In this document: positions 1 through 13,000 of the stretch, in pieces
Position numbering within the stretch: position 1 is the first letter of the stretch
How the letters are laid out: the number at the start of each line of letters is the position of its first letter
Assembly: GCA_030265145.1 (NCBI GenBank)
Contig: JARBES010000113.1
Location: 18,472,965-18,494,776, forward strand
DNA length: 21,812 nt
Source of the DNA: Strongylocentrotus pallidus
Taxonomy: Eukaryota > Echinodermata > Echinoidea > Camarodonta > Strongylocentrotidae
Reading direction: 5' to 3'
Position numbers and translations under genes: made by a program
Notes under the pieces: model-generated
Seen by the model: only the letters and a program-made list of their open reading frames with translations
Databases searched by the model: none
What the model was told of the DNA's origin: nothing

Positions 1-619
1 CATGGTTAAGAACATGACTGCATTTTCAACCAATCAGAAGACAGGATTAGTAAAGAATCTTAAAATGAGGTATATAATAAGTATTAAAGAAAAGGTTGAG
101 TTCTAGTAAGGAGAAACATAATTTGTGAACTTTTCCAAACTTTTTGTGTTGCTTTTGATAAATATATTCCCTGAAAAGGATGACTCTTCAAATGTCCTCA
201 TATTCAAAATATTATTACTTTTATTACTAATAACTGAAGTGTTTGGACCAAATATTCATAACACATGTGTACCGGTAATCCCATATATCCATTTTTGTGT
301 GCAGTGCATGTGCTTTTCAGCGAGATTGGGTCAATTTCTTACCATTTTGATGGTTCCAAGTCTTCCGGACACACCAATTATTATGAACTACGTAATCCCT
401 CTTGCCTAACTACTTCCGGGCAGTTTCTTTCCTATCGTAATTTCAAGACCAGGGCACCGTTGCATATTAAAACTTGGTATTTTATGGTAACTTCCATGGA
501 AACCTTGATTTGAATGGCTGTTGAGTAATGTTGCCATGGTAGTTAAATATTGATGGCAAAGTTACCATCAGTGGAAATCAGTCTCATGCAGCAGCTAGGC
601 CCAGAGCTCTAGTTTATCT
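1..619. other. 3' flank of the visible exons, no exon recognised
   Basis: AT-rich sequence. I searched the minus strand for an acceptor followed by a TGHSTNFV-like dynein terminus and found none. Plus-strand open frames here (for example 125-409 and 265-513) have no recognisable motif. Probably part of the last intron of the dynein gene, with the terminal exon beyond position 1. Confidence 0.5.
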
Positions 620-811
620 TTAAAGCCTGTCTGAACTAGTTTGGCCAGGGGGATTAGACCTCCCTGCAAGGTCACTGACAGGTGGTTATCTCATCAACTC
701 CGCTCTCAATTAACATAAGAAAAAGGGGATCATGGAGGACCAACAACCGATTAGGCATTGTTTGCTATATAGAGGGCGCAAGTAGCTGTAAGTAGTGCAG
801 TGGGGCTTTAA
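620..811 (-). mobile_element. TTAA-flanked MITE, copy C
   Basis: About 192 bp, bounded by TTAA at both ends with short inverted ends (TTAAAGCC and GGCTTTAA). It is the reverse complement of the copies at 15212 and 16158, with clear similarity along the whole length. No coding capacity. TTAA targets are typical of piggyBac-type elements, but the family is an inference. It ends 12 bp from the donor of exon 17. Confidence 0.8.
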
Positions 812-829
812 ATAACCAAGAAGACTCAC

Positions 830-1040
830 TTGTCTTGACTGATTCAGGAAGACAGGACACTGATAGATGCTCAGCTGTGGAGGACGTTGCTCCTCATCGT
901 CTACCTTCTCCCCTGCATCGGAAGACGGCTGCTGTTGACTTGCTTCGTCATTGTTGGACTCGGAGCTCCGAGCCGTCTCTGGTTCTTGATCAATAAGTAT
1001 TGGTCGGATGTACATGCCTGGCATGGCTGAGAGTGAGGAG
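830..1040 (-). CDS. DNHD1: Exon 17 (penultimate): YQCPVF near the C-terminus
   Basis: 211 nt, acceptor CCTTCCAG, donor AGACAA before GTGAGT, phase 2 in and 0 out. It encodes SLSAMPGMYIRPILIDQEPE, an acidic Ser/Gln/Glu-rich insert not typical of dyneins, and IYQCPVFLNQSRQ. Dyneins read Y.CPvYkT..R here, normally followed by about 30 residues containing TGHSTNFV. Those residues must lie in one more exon. Without splicing, the frame stays open for 39 further codons through a MITE to a TAA at 710-712. Confidence 0.9.
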
Positions 1041-4000
1041 CTGGAAGGAAAGATATATAATAATAATAATAATAGCTAGTCCTTATATAGCGCTTTTCAG
1101 GACCGAAGGCCCTCTCAAAGCGCTTTACAGATATATATATTATTACCCCGGTCATTGGATTCAGGCACACAATGTATGCACATTCTCCACTCCCTGAGGA
1201 GCATTCCAGCCAGCCGTCATTTTTACAAGCGCACACTTGCTAGTCTAAGCACATTAGCTTTCGCATCCTACCGGGTACTCATTTAACACCTGGGTGGAGA
1301 GTGGCAAATGGAGATCAATATCTTGCCAAAGGACATTAGTGCCGCGGTGGGACTTGCGGACCTTCTACTCCACAGTCCGGTGACATATCCTCTCGTCCAC
1401 GGACAAAGGATGGACATTGAAACATGACCAGGGACCCGCGTTTCACAAAGCCTTTTTTCACTGACAAATGACAAAAATCAATGACAAATCTGCTGATAAC
1501 CAATCAGAAGCAAGGATTTTACTGGCTTATAACAAAAACTGTCATTTGTCATTGATGACAAGTTTTGTGAAAAGGGGCCCTGACTAATAACTTCTACACT
1601 TCAACTAACTTTCCTTTTTTTTTTAAAGCAAATCATCCTTATGGTTGAGATCTCTAAAGTTTTAGGTCATGAAAAACAAGACTGAAATTTGTGTTCACCT
1701 CCTTCTGCAAAGCAGAGAACAATACATTCAAAGAAAATAGCTATATATGTACATGTACATATTACGAAATTGACAAAGACAACATGCTTCATGCTTCGCT
1801 GTAATTTGATAGAAGGGGTTTAGGTGGTAATCAGACATTTACTTGAGCAACGCTTGCACAGGGCTTTATTATGTCAAAAAGTATCTAGGTTTTAGGCTTT
1901 GGTTTTAGGTCAGGTTTATGATTGGGGTTGGGGTAGGATTTGGCTAACAGTCAGGTATATTAGTATTAGATCTTTTGAGGAAGTTTGAGAATTTTACTTA
2001 TTGTTATGAATTGACAAGCAAGTACTACTGCAATCTGAGCATACTAATATTCGGTTCTTGTATATCACATTATACGACGTCTCTATCCGCTTCCAAAGAG
2101 CTTTGGAAATTATTACCCTAGCTTTAGCTCCAACAGCTGTAATCAGCGCACAGTGCATTTCATGGAATAATCCTACCAGGTACCCATTTACCTCACCTGG
2201 GTCGAGTGTGGCAGATGTAGATTAATGTCTTGCCAAAGGACATTAGTGCAGCGGCGGGACTCGAACCGCGGACCTCGAGATCCAAAGTCCGGTGACGTAT
2301 CTACTTGACCACGACACCTCTAGGATTGGGATTGGGGTAGGATTTGGCTAACAGTCAGGTATAGTATTTGATCCTTTGTGGAGGTTTAAGAATTTTACTT
2401 ATTGTTATGAATTGACAAGCAAGTACTACTGCCATCAGAGCAAGTCAAGGGTTCAGTGACACAAAGACGTAACTCCATATTTTGCCAAAAAGAGTATTTG
2501 ATATCAAAATGTTCAGAAAAATATGGGCTTTCCAGGAAACACAAAGACTTAACTCCACCCAACACCCCATTGAAGTCAACGGCTAGTGAAACATAGACTT
2601 AACTACTTAAGGCCCAAGTGCTCAGTGACACATAACCCACTTTTTCTCAAAATGGCCAAAATGGAGTTGCGTCTATGTGTCACTGACCCCTCGATGTGTC
2701 CTACAATCGTTATAGGCTTACCTTGCCGGTGCCAAACAGCCATGTTCTAGATCCCACCTGGCTCCGTCCAGATACACTCCTCTGATATACATGCCCCCAG
2801 GGTGGATGATGTCAAAGCTATCTTCGGTCAGAGAGCGGGACACCTCGCACGAGATACCAACCTGAAAAATTGCAATGAAGAATGGATTAGATGCTGCTTA
2901 TAAGTATCGGCTTGCATGATGATGATGTAGATATACAGTAGGTTTACGGTTGCACCATGTGAGAGAGGGGGAGGATTGGGAAGTCCTGAAAAGGACACTC
3001 AGTAATCTTTCTTTCTTGAGTGTGAGTGTTTAGTCCTGAAAAGGACTGTTGGTAAACTTTCTTGGGCTTACATAGTTCTAAGAAGAACTATTGCGTCAGT
3101 TAGAGCTAGAGGATGGGTAGTAGAAGAATGAATTATAAGTTCTGTTGAATGCACCATGAAACACAGGTACATGAACATGTAAATGTTTATAAACAATAAG
3201 GCATGTTGAGCATAACAACTCCCAAACTAAACTAAGGACTCAATTACCTCTGACACAAGACAGCCAGCGAGGGCAGCCTTCTCCTGTCGTAGTGAAGTGA
3301 TGACGGCCGTTGGGTTGACCAATCCTCCCATCCAGACAGACAGGAGATGACCCCTGGGTTCGGTCTGGATGGGGGCAACATCAGGGGCGGAGCGGGGCAC
3401 CTTGCCTTCCTTGATCCACGCCTGCATCTGGTCATGGCGCTTCTTCAAGTCTATGAGTAAGATAGCATAATAATAACAGGGGGGTGTTTCATAAAGCTGT
3501 GCGTAAAGTTACGCATGACATTACGAATGACTTGAATATATTTTTAGCTACATCTTAATTGAGATGATGGGAAATACAGTCACAATTTGTTAAAATGTCA
3601 AGGAAAACTTTGGGCATCCCATTTGGCTCTTCATATTCACATCATTTGTAAAGTCATTCGTAACTTTACGCACAGCTTTATGAAACACCCCCCAGGTCCA
3701 TTTATATAGTGCAGCTACTAAATGAATATACTCTACTGCGCTTCATACAAAAGCATCATATTATTACCCCGGCTGTATAGCTGAGCCACCATAATAAGGA
3801 CCTAAAGCCTTCATGAAATTTCTTCCTACCAGGTACCCATCTACTTCACCTGGGTGGAAAATGGCAAATGTAGATCAATGTCTTGCCAAAGGACACTAGT
3901 GCCGTAGCGGGACTCAAACCATGTGATCCATGGTCTAGTGACCTATTCCCTAGACCACCTTTACATGGATATGGAGTGTGCAAAATATTCAAAAAAAGGG

Positions 4001-7000
4001 ATACCTGCTGATTTCATTTCATGAAATAAGACTCAACACCTTGAAGTTCCATAAGTGCTGTGCAACATTAAGCCTGAAATTTGGCTACGGCCTGAAAACT
4101 GGCATCTCTGGAAAAATGCATAAAGCACAATCAATCAACAGTTTTGTTGCACAACAGTATTTGTGATAATTTTTGTTTTTGTCATACTTGGTACGGGGGA
4201 GGGTTTCACAAAGAATAAGATCGACTTTAAGTTGGATTTAACTATGGCAGGCCGTTCATGCCACTGGTTGCTCTCACCTTTGTGATCTTTAGATATTTTG
4301 TCCTTCAGTAATGAACTATCAATAAATGTAAATTCTGTAGATTTGTACATTTCTTGAGAGACTATATGCCAGTAATTGGTGAGAGCAAAAAGTGGCATGA
4401 CAGCCTGCCATGGTTAAGTCCAACTTAAAGTTGATCTCAGTCTTTGTGAAACACCCCCCCATGCAGGCCTATTAATGAATTTTACCTGCGACCCATGAGA
4501 TGAGCGTATGCCCGCTGGGTTGTCGGTTTGGATGAACCCAGCTGGCGGGTACGGCGTCCCTCTGGAGGGCCATGGCTCGATGTCTGATTGATGGCTTCAT
4601 GGCGTACTGACCCTGCAGCATGCAGCACTCAACCTCATGGAGACTCTGATTGACGTGGCACAGCAAGGAGTTGTACCAGTGACACTCCTACGTGGGAAAG
4701 AGAATTGAATAGATGTACAGTCAAACCTGCTTTAGTGACCACCTGTTCCACAATCACCACTCTATCCACCCAAGTTTAAATGGGTACCTTGCAATTGCTG
4801 GGGTAATAGTTGCAGGGACCTCATGAAGAACAGCAATATTTCTGATGGAGTACAAGTAAATACATGCATGCATCCAACTATGGAAGGATTAGCCTACACT
4901 CTCCTTACGGAAAAGGAGTTTTCATTTTAAAACCCTACATATCAAAGTACTCTGGATAATAGAGATTACAGTCCAATGTCAGTTGATGCATTGGTAAATC
5001 CTTTTAAAAATACTTGGCAAAGTTTCCTTACAGCTTGAATCAAAGTAAAAGTACTAAGTAATTATAATAATAATATACCGTACTTATACAGCGCATATCA
5101 CAATATGTCTGTATTCGCTGTAAGAAAGAGTAAGAAGGAAAGGTGGATAGAGTAACATAAGAAGAGTGAGGTATACTCAACATACTTCCTCTCGTTAACA
5201 TTGGAAAGTATTTTGAAAAGAAATGTTTTAAGACGCGTCTTGAAGTTGTCAACAGTACCACAATTTTTTGATTTTCCAGTAGTTTATTCCAAAGTTCGGC
5301 CGATGCAACATGAAAAGAGCGAGACCTTTAGAATTTAGTATTTATTTGTGGAATGGTGAGGAGAGACTTTTGGGAAGATTCGAGGGTTCTGTTTGGTAGA
5401 TAATGGGCAAGTAATCTAAACGTACCTGAAGTAGTACAAAACCAATACTCTGCGGCATCTCCACACTGGCCACACTCAGCAAACTCATGAGCGAAGGCGC
5501 ATGGTACGGGAACGTGTACTTCTCCGCCTCGTTGACGATGTGAATGGGCAGCTCTCCCAGGTCGACAATAGAGGGCAGCCTCTCCGTGATGGAGTCGATG
5601 GCGTTGGAGATCTTGGTGGAGTTGAACTGGGGTTGAGAGGGTACGTTGGATGATCCCCTGGGGCCGGAGTGCTGGATCTCGTACAGGTTGTCAAGGTACA
5701 TCAAGAAGTCAAGACCACTGGGAAATGAAATGAAATATAATTATTTCATTAGAGGGAGGAATAGTTGAGTTTTGTTGCAGAGGGCGCTACACAACATATG
5801 AATATGAGCAATAACCATGCACTTTGAAGGCATTTGCGGTCTGAAACAAGAACTCAACTATCCCTTTAATCGTTATGATAATTATGATACTAGTAATAAC
5901 ACTAAAAATATCATTACAATCATGGCATTTTCACTGAACAGAAAACTGTGACGGGTTTCAAAACAAAACTTAAAACTATATTGTAACAACACAATATTAC
6001 TAAAGTGGTTGCATATTTGGAATCCTTTTGACTAAGTTTTTCCCAAAGTATGATTTTACGCCTTTTATTAATGATAAATATGAAGAAAAAAATTGTATCA
6101 TTTCTGAGAAAAGAAAATATTCAACACCAATCTTCTTGTCTGAACCTTGTTCCTATTCATGTTGTTCAACAGCACATCAGATATATTGAATTATCTCTTA
6201 TTTCTCTGCTACTAGCAAAATGATACCAATCATAGACACTATCCTCACCCCCATGTCCCCACTCTATAAGTCCCCACTTTGTCTATAATAAAAAATGTCT
6301 TTAACAAAACAAACATGTGGTAAAATACCTTCATATATTTTACCTTCAAGTTTTTGAGCGTCAAGTAACGCCTGGCTGGAAGGCTTCCCAGGGAGTGGAG
6401 ATTGTGCACACAGTGTATGCGGGCAAGCACTGTCCAATGACCGAGGTAATAGTATATTTGTAAAGTGCTTAGAAACATTGTATTAAGCGCTATATAAAAG
6501 CTAAATATTATTATTATTAAATAAAACAGACTATGGCAAGTCATACCTTGCTTTGTTGACCAGCTTCTTGACCCCATCATCCAGACTCAGCGCCTCCGTG
6601 GTGCCAATCTCCTCATCCCACTTCTCCTCCAGCCATCCAGCATAGTCCGTGGCATCCACGTTGGCTGGAGGGGTCGGCACGGTCACCGAGCCCAGAACCA
6701 GCTGGCTACCAGAGTGGCTGGAAGCGGTGAGGACGTGACTGACAATGGTGGTCAGGTAGAGGTGGTCCCAGGGATCGGTCAGCATGTTCCCATAGACAAC
6801 CTGCATCAAAGAATACAATAGGAACAGTATGCTTGGTGATGGCTCGTTCTTCAAATGAGGATTAGTGTGAACACTATTTTAGTAATAATATGACATGTTG
6901 GGGATTACATAAATGAGTTATTCAAGAAAACTGAAGCCATATTACATTTGTGTTAGGTTACAACATCTTTGAAAAAATGATCAAGATAGTCAAATACAAG

Positions 7001-10000
7001 TGCTTAAAACCCCAGATTAACAAATTGGCATAGCATGTGAAATCTATTGAAACCTATGAGCATTTTAGATGTTAGGCTCTGTATATGTTCATAGTGCAAA
7101 GTTGGATCAACATGTGAAAGCTAAATGTATATGGTGTAAAAAATATGAACATTCACACTTTATACATGTAGGTCAATTTTATCAATGAATTATTAGAGCT
7201 CTCCAGAAGTTGTTTTACAAAAATATCATGCACATTAATAACACGTGTTGTAAAATGGAGAACAAAAGGACATGACTTGTACATAGATTAAATCGATGAA
7301 GATTCATTACCTCAGAGATGAGACTGCAAAGCTCAGCCAGACTATCACTTCCAGCCTGACCTCCCTCTTCCTTGAACCTTGACCCCAGGATGACCTCTAG
7401 GCTGTGATTGACCTGGACCTTGCTGAACGCCTGGTACTGGGACAGACCTCGAGCGCCGTACATCTGACGGGCGTAGAGGACGGCGTGGATGACGCAGGCT
7501 CCGTACACTACGCCTCGGAGGGTGGTGCTCTGATCGGCCAAAGCTTGCCAGGTGGAGGGGTCGACGGACTTTAGGGCAGCAATGGTAGCTGTTTGTAAGG
7601 AATAATACGGAAATAAGGAAACTGATTAATAATCCAGGATATATTTCATAGTTGATTCTTTTTCAAATGAATAATAAAAAAGAGAGTAATGTAAAAGACC
7701 TTAAATCATAAAAAACACAAAAGATTTTTTTTTTAAATATATGTTACAACAGAAAATGTGTCATTTAACATGTTAATTATAATAGACACATGTATATCCA
7801 CACAGCAGAAGAAATGTATAAAAAATGAAATCACCCAAATGTACCTAGAACGATAATAATATTCAAGGTTCAGTAATAGTGAAAATTCAGAAGTGTGACA
7901 CTATCCTTTTGCTTGCCCAACTGTCCAAGGATAAAATTAATTTACTATTTACCAAACTGTTATTTTTTTAAATCCATACATTTGTGCCAGTTAACCTGGC
8001 AAAATCTATGAAAATACCTGGAGGGGCAACGTGTATTAACAACTTAAACTACCAATACTTCTACGATCAGAGTATAGACTAACCTGTCTTGAGTATATCA
8101 CCTCCATGTTGGGGGAGCCATCCTGCTCATTCAACAGATGGGGACCACTTCCACCACCACTACCACTACCAATACCACTACTACTACCACCACTACCACT
8201 AGACCACTACCATTCATTACCACAGTAAAGACTAACCTGTCTTGAGTATATCGTCCTGTGAGAGAGTAACCACCTCCATGTTGCTGGTGGTGGAGCCATC
8301 TTGTTCATCCAGCAGATGAGGACCAATCACGTCCCAGGAGATGATGCGTACTGATTGGAGGAGGTCGTCAAGGAGACGACCCGAGGGTTCAGAGGTCAGC
8401 CAGATGCAGAAGCGTGATTGGCTGTTGGCTGCGATGGGGTTCAGTCCCAATGCGCCTAGTGATATAAACAAAATAAGAGGATTTGATTTATTAGTATTAT
8501 TATCATTATTTATTTGACCAATCAGAAAACATATAGTGATTATATAACAATCATAAAACATGATACATGCAAATAGTTTTAGGAAAGTGGAGAGAGAGAG
8601 AGAAGGATACAATCTGCTGGTCAGAGGTGACAAAAACTCGAAAGCATGTCCTATTTTAAAAATCGCCATATTGATAATTCTTGTAATTGAAACAATTTAA
8701 AATCTTGGGGTGCATTCTTATTGCTTGAGGTACTGTATAAGAACAAAGTCATCATATTTTGCATAACATACAGACTATTTTAATGAAAACCTAGTTTAAG
8801 CACATCTACCCTGGAAGATAATCTTCACTTCCAGCCATGAACCTACTTTACTCCTCCTGATTTAAATCGAAGGATGTCGAATTCCCCATGAGAGCCAACT
8901 TCTCTGCATCTTTAATCGAAAGCAATATGAATGCACCCCATACCACAACAAACAAAACAAATAGTGCCTTCAATACCTCCTGTGTTTCCAACCCTGATAA
9001 GTTGCCCCTTCAGGTTCGAGAGGAAGAGATTGGAGGCAAGATGGAGATCCTCGATCACCAACCAACCGTCCTTGTCAGCGATCGCATCTATCGCCATGGC
9101 AACCTGCTGCTCCGTGCCCTCGTTGATGGCGATTCGCTCGTACGGAATGCTCTTTTTCTGAATCATAAAAATAATCATTAAGGAAGAAATGGTTAAATTA
9201 AGTTGAATGATTTTGTGAAATTGACGAGCAAAACTCAAATACTTTGGCAACCTGATGCTCCGTGCCTTCGTTGATGGCGATTCGCTCGTACGGAATGCTC
9301 TTTTTCTGTATCATTAAGATAATCGTAAAGAAAGAAATGTTTTGAATGCTTTTGTGAAATTGACGAGCAAAACTCCCTCCAAAAATGGAATACATATATA
9401 TATCAAATTCTCTCTTGAGAGAACTGAAGTTGTTTACTGAAATGCTAATATATTGGGGCCAAAAGACAAATTTGCTAAAGTTTACATAAACTTCATAGAA
9501 GTGTATGACCAATAAAAACTCCTACTTTAAACAGATTTACAGTACATGAAACTATGTGTACTTCATGTTATTTGTTGAGACCAAAACGTGCATTAATTCT
9601 ATGATTAGTAAAGTACATGTATATGAGTTAATGCCTATCTGCCTCTCAAAAGAGTAACACTTAAGGAAGATTTACAAACATGTATGAAAGGGAATATGTT
9701 ACATGAGAGACTAGATGGACCTTCGACTGTCGAAAATGATGCCTCCGCCATGGAGCAATTTTACAAAACAAAACAGAAGCAATTTTTAACATTCACGTTT
9801 GATTGCAATCCATTAAAAGGTTCTCAGAATATCGTGATTACAAGCTTATGTTTCATATACATGTTTGACACTTTGATCTTTGAACTCATGACCCTAAAAT
9901 CTAATCAGATCATTGGCTCTGCAAGATACATATATGTCCCGAGTTTGGCGGGAATCCATCAATGGGTTCTTGAGATAACACGATCACAAGTTATTTTTCC

Positions 10001-13000
10001 ATACATAATGAGCCTTGTGATCTTTGACTTTGGATCTTGTGACCCCAAAATCTAATCAGTTCATTGGCTCTGCAAGATACATACATGACCCAAGTTTACA
10101 TTCACTGCACCCCTACCTGTGCATAAGTCTGCAGGATATCCACTGGCCTTGTGCTAGACTTGAGCTCACTAGGTAGCCTCTTGTTCCCTCCCGCTGGCGA
10201 CGGCGGCATCAAGACCATGACCGCCAGGGAACGAGTAGCGCTACCCAGAATGCTTCCGATGGCCGATGGCAGGGGCTTGACGCAGGTCAAGTGGCGCTGG
10301 ACGTAACGGGAGGCAGCGGCAGGAAACCGGTCAGGGCGGAGCAGGCGCAGGAGGATGAGCTGGTGGAACTCATTGAGACTGCCAAGGTCGGGACTGCTCT
10401 GGGGGGAAGTTTGGCCCTGCTCATCTACTGGACGCTCTTCACCTTTATACCCAAAAAATAAAGATGTTATAGTATAAAGACAGTTCTATGCCAGAAATCT
10501 AAGAATACTGATGATGATCAATATCAACATGATCATCATCTTTTTTCATCGTCACTATGAACATTTTGATCGCCAGGAGCATCATTATTCTCAACTGTAC
10601 TATTTACACACAAGGCAAAAGCCTGCCAATTTCAACAAATTTACTCTTTACAATCCTAAAGCTTGTCCATGGCTTGCCTTACAGATAAAATATAAAGTAC
10701 TTATGAAGGTATTTTTGCAGTCAGATTACAAAAATGATTTTGTAAAGCTAACTAAGATAAAATGTTGACTCCATAAATTACCAAGGTCTGAACAAATTAG
10801 GGCCCCATTTCAGTCAGATAATCTAATAAGGGTTCTGGAGGGAAAACAAATCTATAAATCTGAATTGGTTCAATAAACAATCTGTTTAGCATTGTAACAT
10901 TTATATATTTCTCCACCTAGGTAAAACAGCAAACAACAATTAAGAGCTGATTTCCATATTGGTCAGTCATAGTAAATGTACTCCCTAATGATTCCTTGGG
11001 GGTGTTTCACAAACATCCTAAATTGAACTTATCTCTAAGTTGGACTTAACAATAATGGAAAGCCGTTAGCATGTATGAAAATATTTTTGTAAAAAAGGCA
11101 TAAAATGTTGATTCAAATCATTCATATTTCTACAATACTTGATTTTTCGCTTTTATATTTCATTTTGAGGCTACAAATGGCTCTCCATAATTTTTAAGAC
11201 CAACTTAGAGTTAAGTTCGACTTAGGATTTTTGTGAAACACCACCCTTGAATTTTCCCGGCCCTCACCTGTAGCTGGTCTAAGAGGCAGCGCAAGCCTCT
11301 CCGGCTCTGATGACTGATACCACTCCTCCCATTTCCCAGGCATCTCAGCCATCTGGATGCAGAGGGAGTCCAGGGGACCGGGGAGGACAGAGATGGCAAG
11401 AATGTCCTCCCATTTGTCGGGTGGGAGGAAGGTTGGGGGCGGGGCATCGCATCCAAAGTCCAGCAGGGTCAGCTCCATGGTGCCTAGCCCAGGGTTACCT
11501 GTAACGTGTGTAAAAACTGATCATTTACACTCTCTACCCAGAACAAAATCATGAGTGTTCAGCTTTTAACTTTATCTTTCCTTTTTAATGAATAAAAGAC
11601 AAAACTATATCATCATTTTTTGTTTACAATTCATAATTTTGAACCTTACAAACATTTTGAAGTAAAGAAGCAGCAGAAGTTGGACTCCAAGTCATGAAAA
11701 CCAATTAATTTCCCTGCATTAACAGTTTATAAATAATCATCATCATCATTTATTTTCCATCTTAAGATGGGTTACTGTCTTTCGCGCCAAGGTGACACTT
11801 GACCCCTCCCTCCACTTCTTCTTGTCTCATGCATTCATATATGTGTTCATGACCACACATGTACCCCTCCAACTAACATTCTTCATCCTCAAACATAGAA
11901 TTAAAATAATTAAACAAATCTAGAACATACATGCATACATGCTTTCCCTAGAGATTATATCGTGTCAAAATAGACTCCCCAGATAGCATAAAGAACACCA
12001 AAATGACCAGTGAAATAATACTGACCCAGAGCATGCATGAATGTTACAAATAACTTAACTATATAACCATGCATGCAATGAAATAATTTGTATTAAAGAA
12101 AAATATAATACAGTGGAACCTCGTTATAACACATTATTAATTGTGCATTTCACGAAAGAAAATTGAATTTCAAGAATGAAAGCAAGCTTTTCTTGGTTCA
12201 AACATATTAGTATGATGTCAAAGTTTGAGTGATTTGATCAGCCTATGAAACTGGACGAGTTAGAACTGTTATGCAAAACAATTTGGGAACGGCAATTAAA
12301 TTGTCAGTATGTTATAATTAGAGGTGTTATATACAGAGTTCATTATAATGAGGTTCCACTGGAAAAGAAAAAAAAAGTTCCATTATATAGTCCCACCTGC
12401 TTGGAATCGTGTTTGTGAGTGCAAAATGCATAAGTCATTCAGGACAGTGTTGCGTTTAGTAGAAGGCATTCGACCTGATCATTGTCAAAAGTTGGGTTAC
12501 AATTTGATGCAAGAAAAAGAAAACATGATGAAAGAAAAGACTCATGAAGCATTCATTAGAAGTGATGATGAATATAGTAAATGTGCAGAAAAGATTTAAT
12601 TAATCAATTAATATTTTTAATTGATAGTTACAATGTACAGTATTGCTTGAAATAAAGACACCTTAACATCAAGTAGTAGTAGCAGTGGCAGTATATAGTA
12701 GTAGTGGTGGTTATTTTACCTGACTGCTAAGGAAGCATAAATGCTTGTTAGTAAGCAACCGGAGGACCGAGGGCTTTAAGTCCTCTCCGAGAGACTTGGA
12801 AATGAGGATTAATGCCTAGCTACCAAAGGGCACTAGCACATCGCCTTGGTTTCGAACCCGGGTCGCCGGATTACAAGACCACTGCTCTACCAACTGAGCT
12901 ATCACGCCTCCTCAGTCACACCAAATTCTATGGAATACTACATGCAGTCACGTGTGACACAGTGTGAGAGTGTCTACTTTATTTCAAGCAATACTGTAAA

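Noticed and set aside
125-513. Plus-strand open frames at the left end
   Set aside because: Hydrophobic and Cys-rich translations with no family motif in AT-rich DNA; no splice or promoter context.
560-600. Possible terminal exon on the minus strand (TAG then LLHETDFH and a stop)
   Set aside because: Only eight codons, no similarity to the dynein C-terminus, weak acceptor context.
11194-11504. Plus-strand frames antisense to exon 7
   Set aside because: Shadows of the GC-rich exon; the minus frame has the dynein motifs and splice sites.
12324-12599. 91-residue plus-strand open frame in the large intron
   Set aside because: It begins inside the pogo-like MITE, has no recognisable motif and no codon signal that I can see. 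Probably chance.
12836-12908. Genuine tRNA-Thr gene
   Set aside because: The D arm and anticodon loop are good, but the acceptor, anticodon and T stems mispair. It continues into a SINE body shared with other copies.
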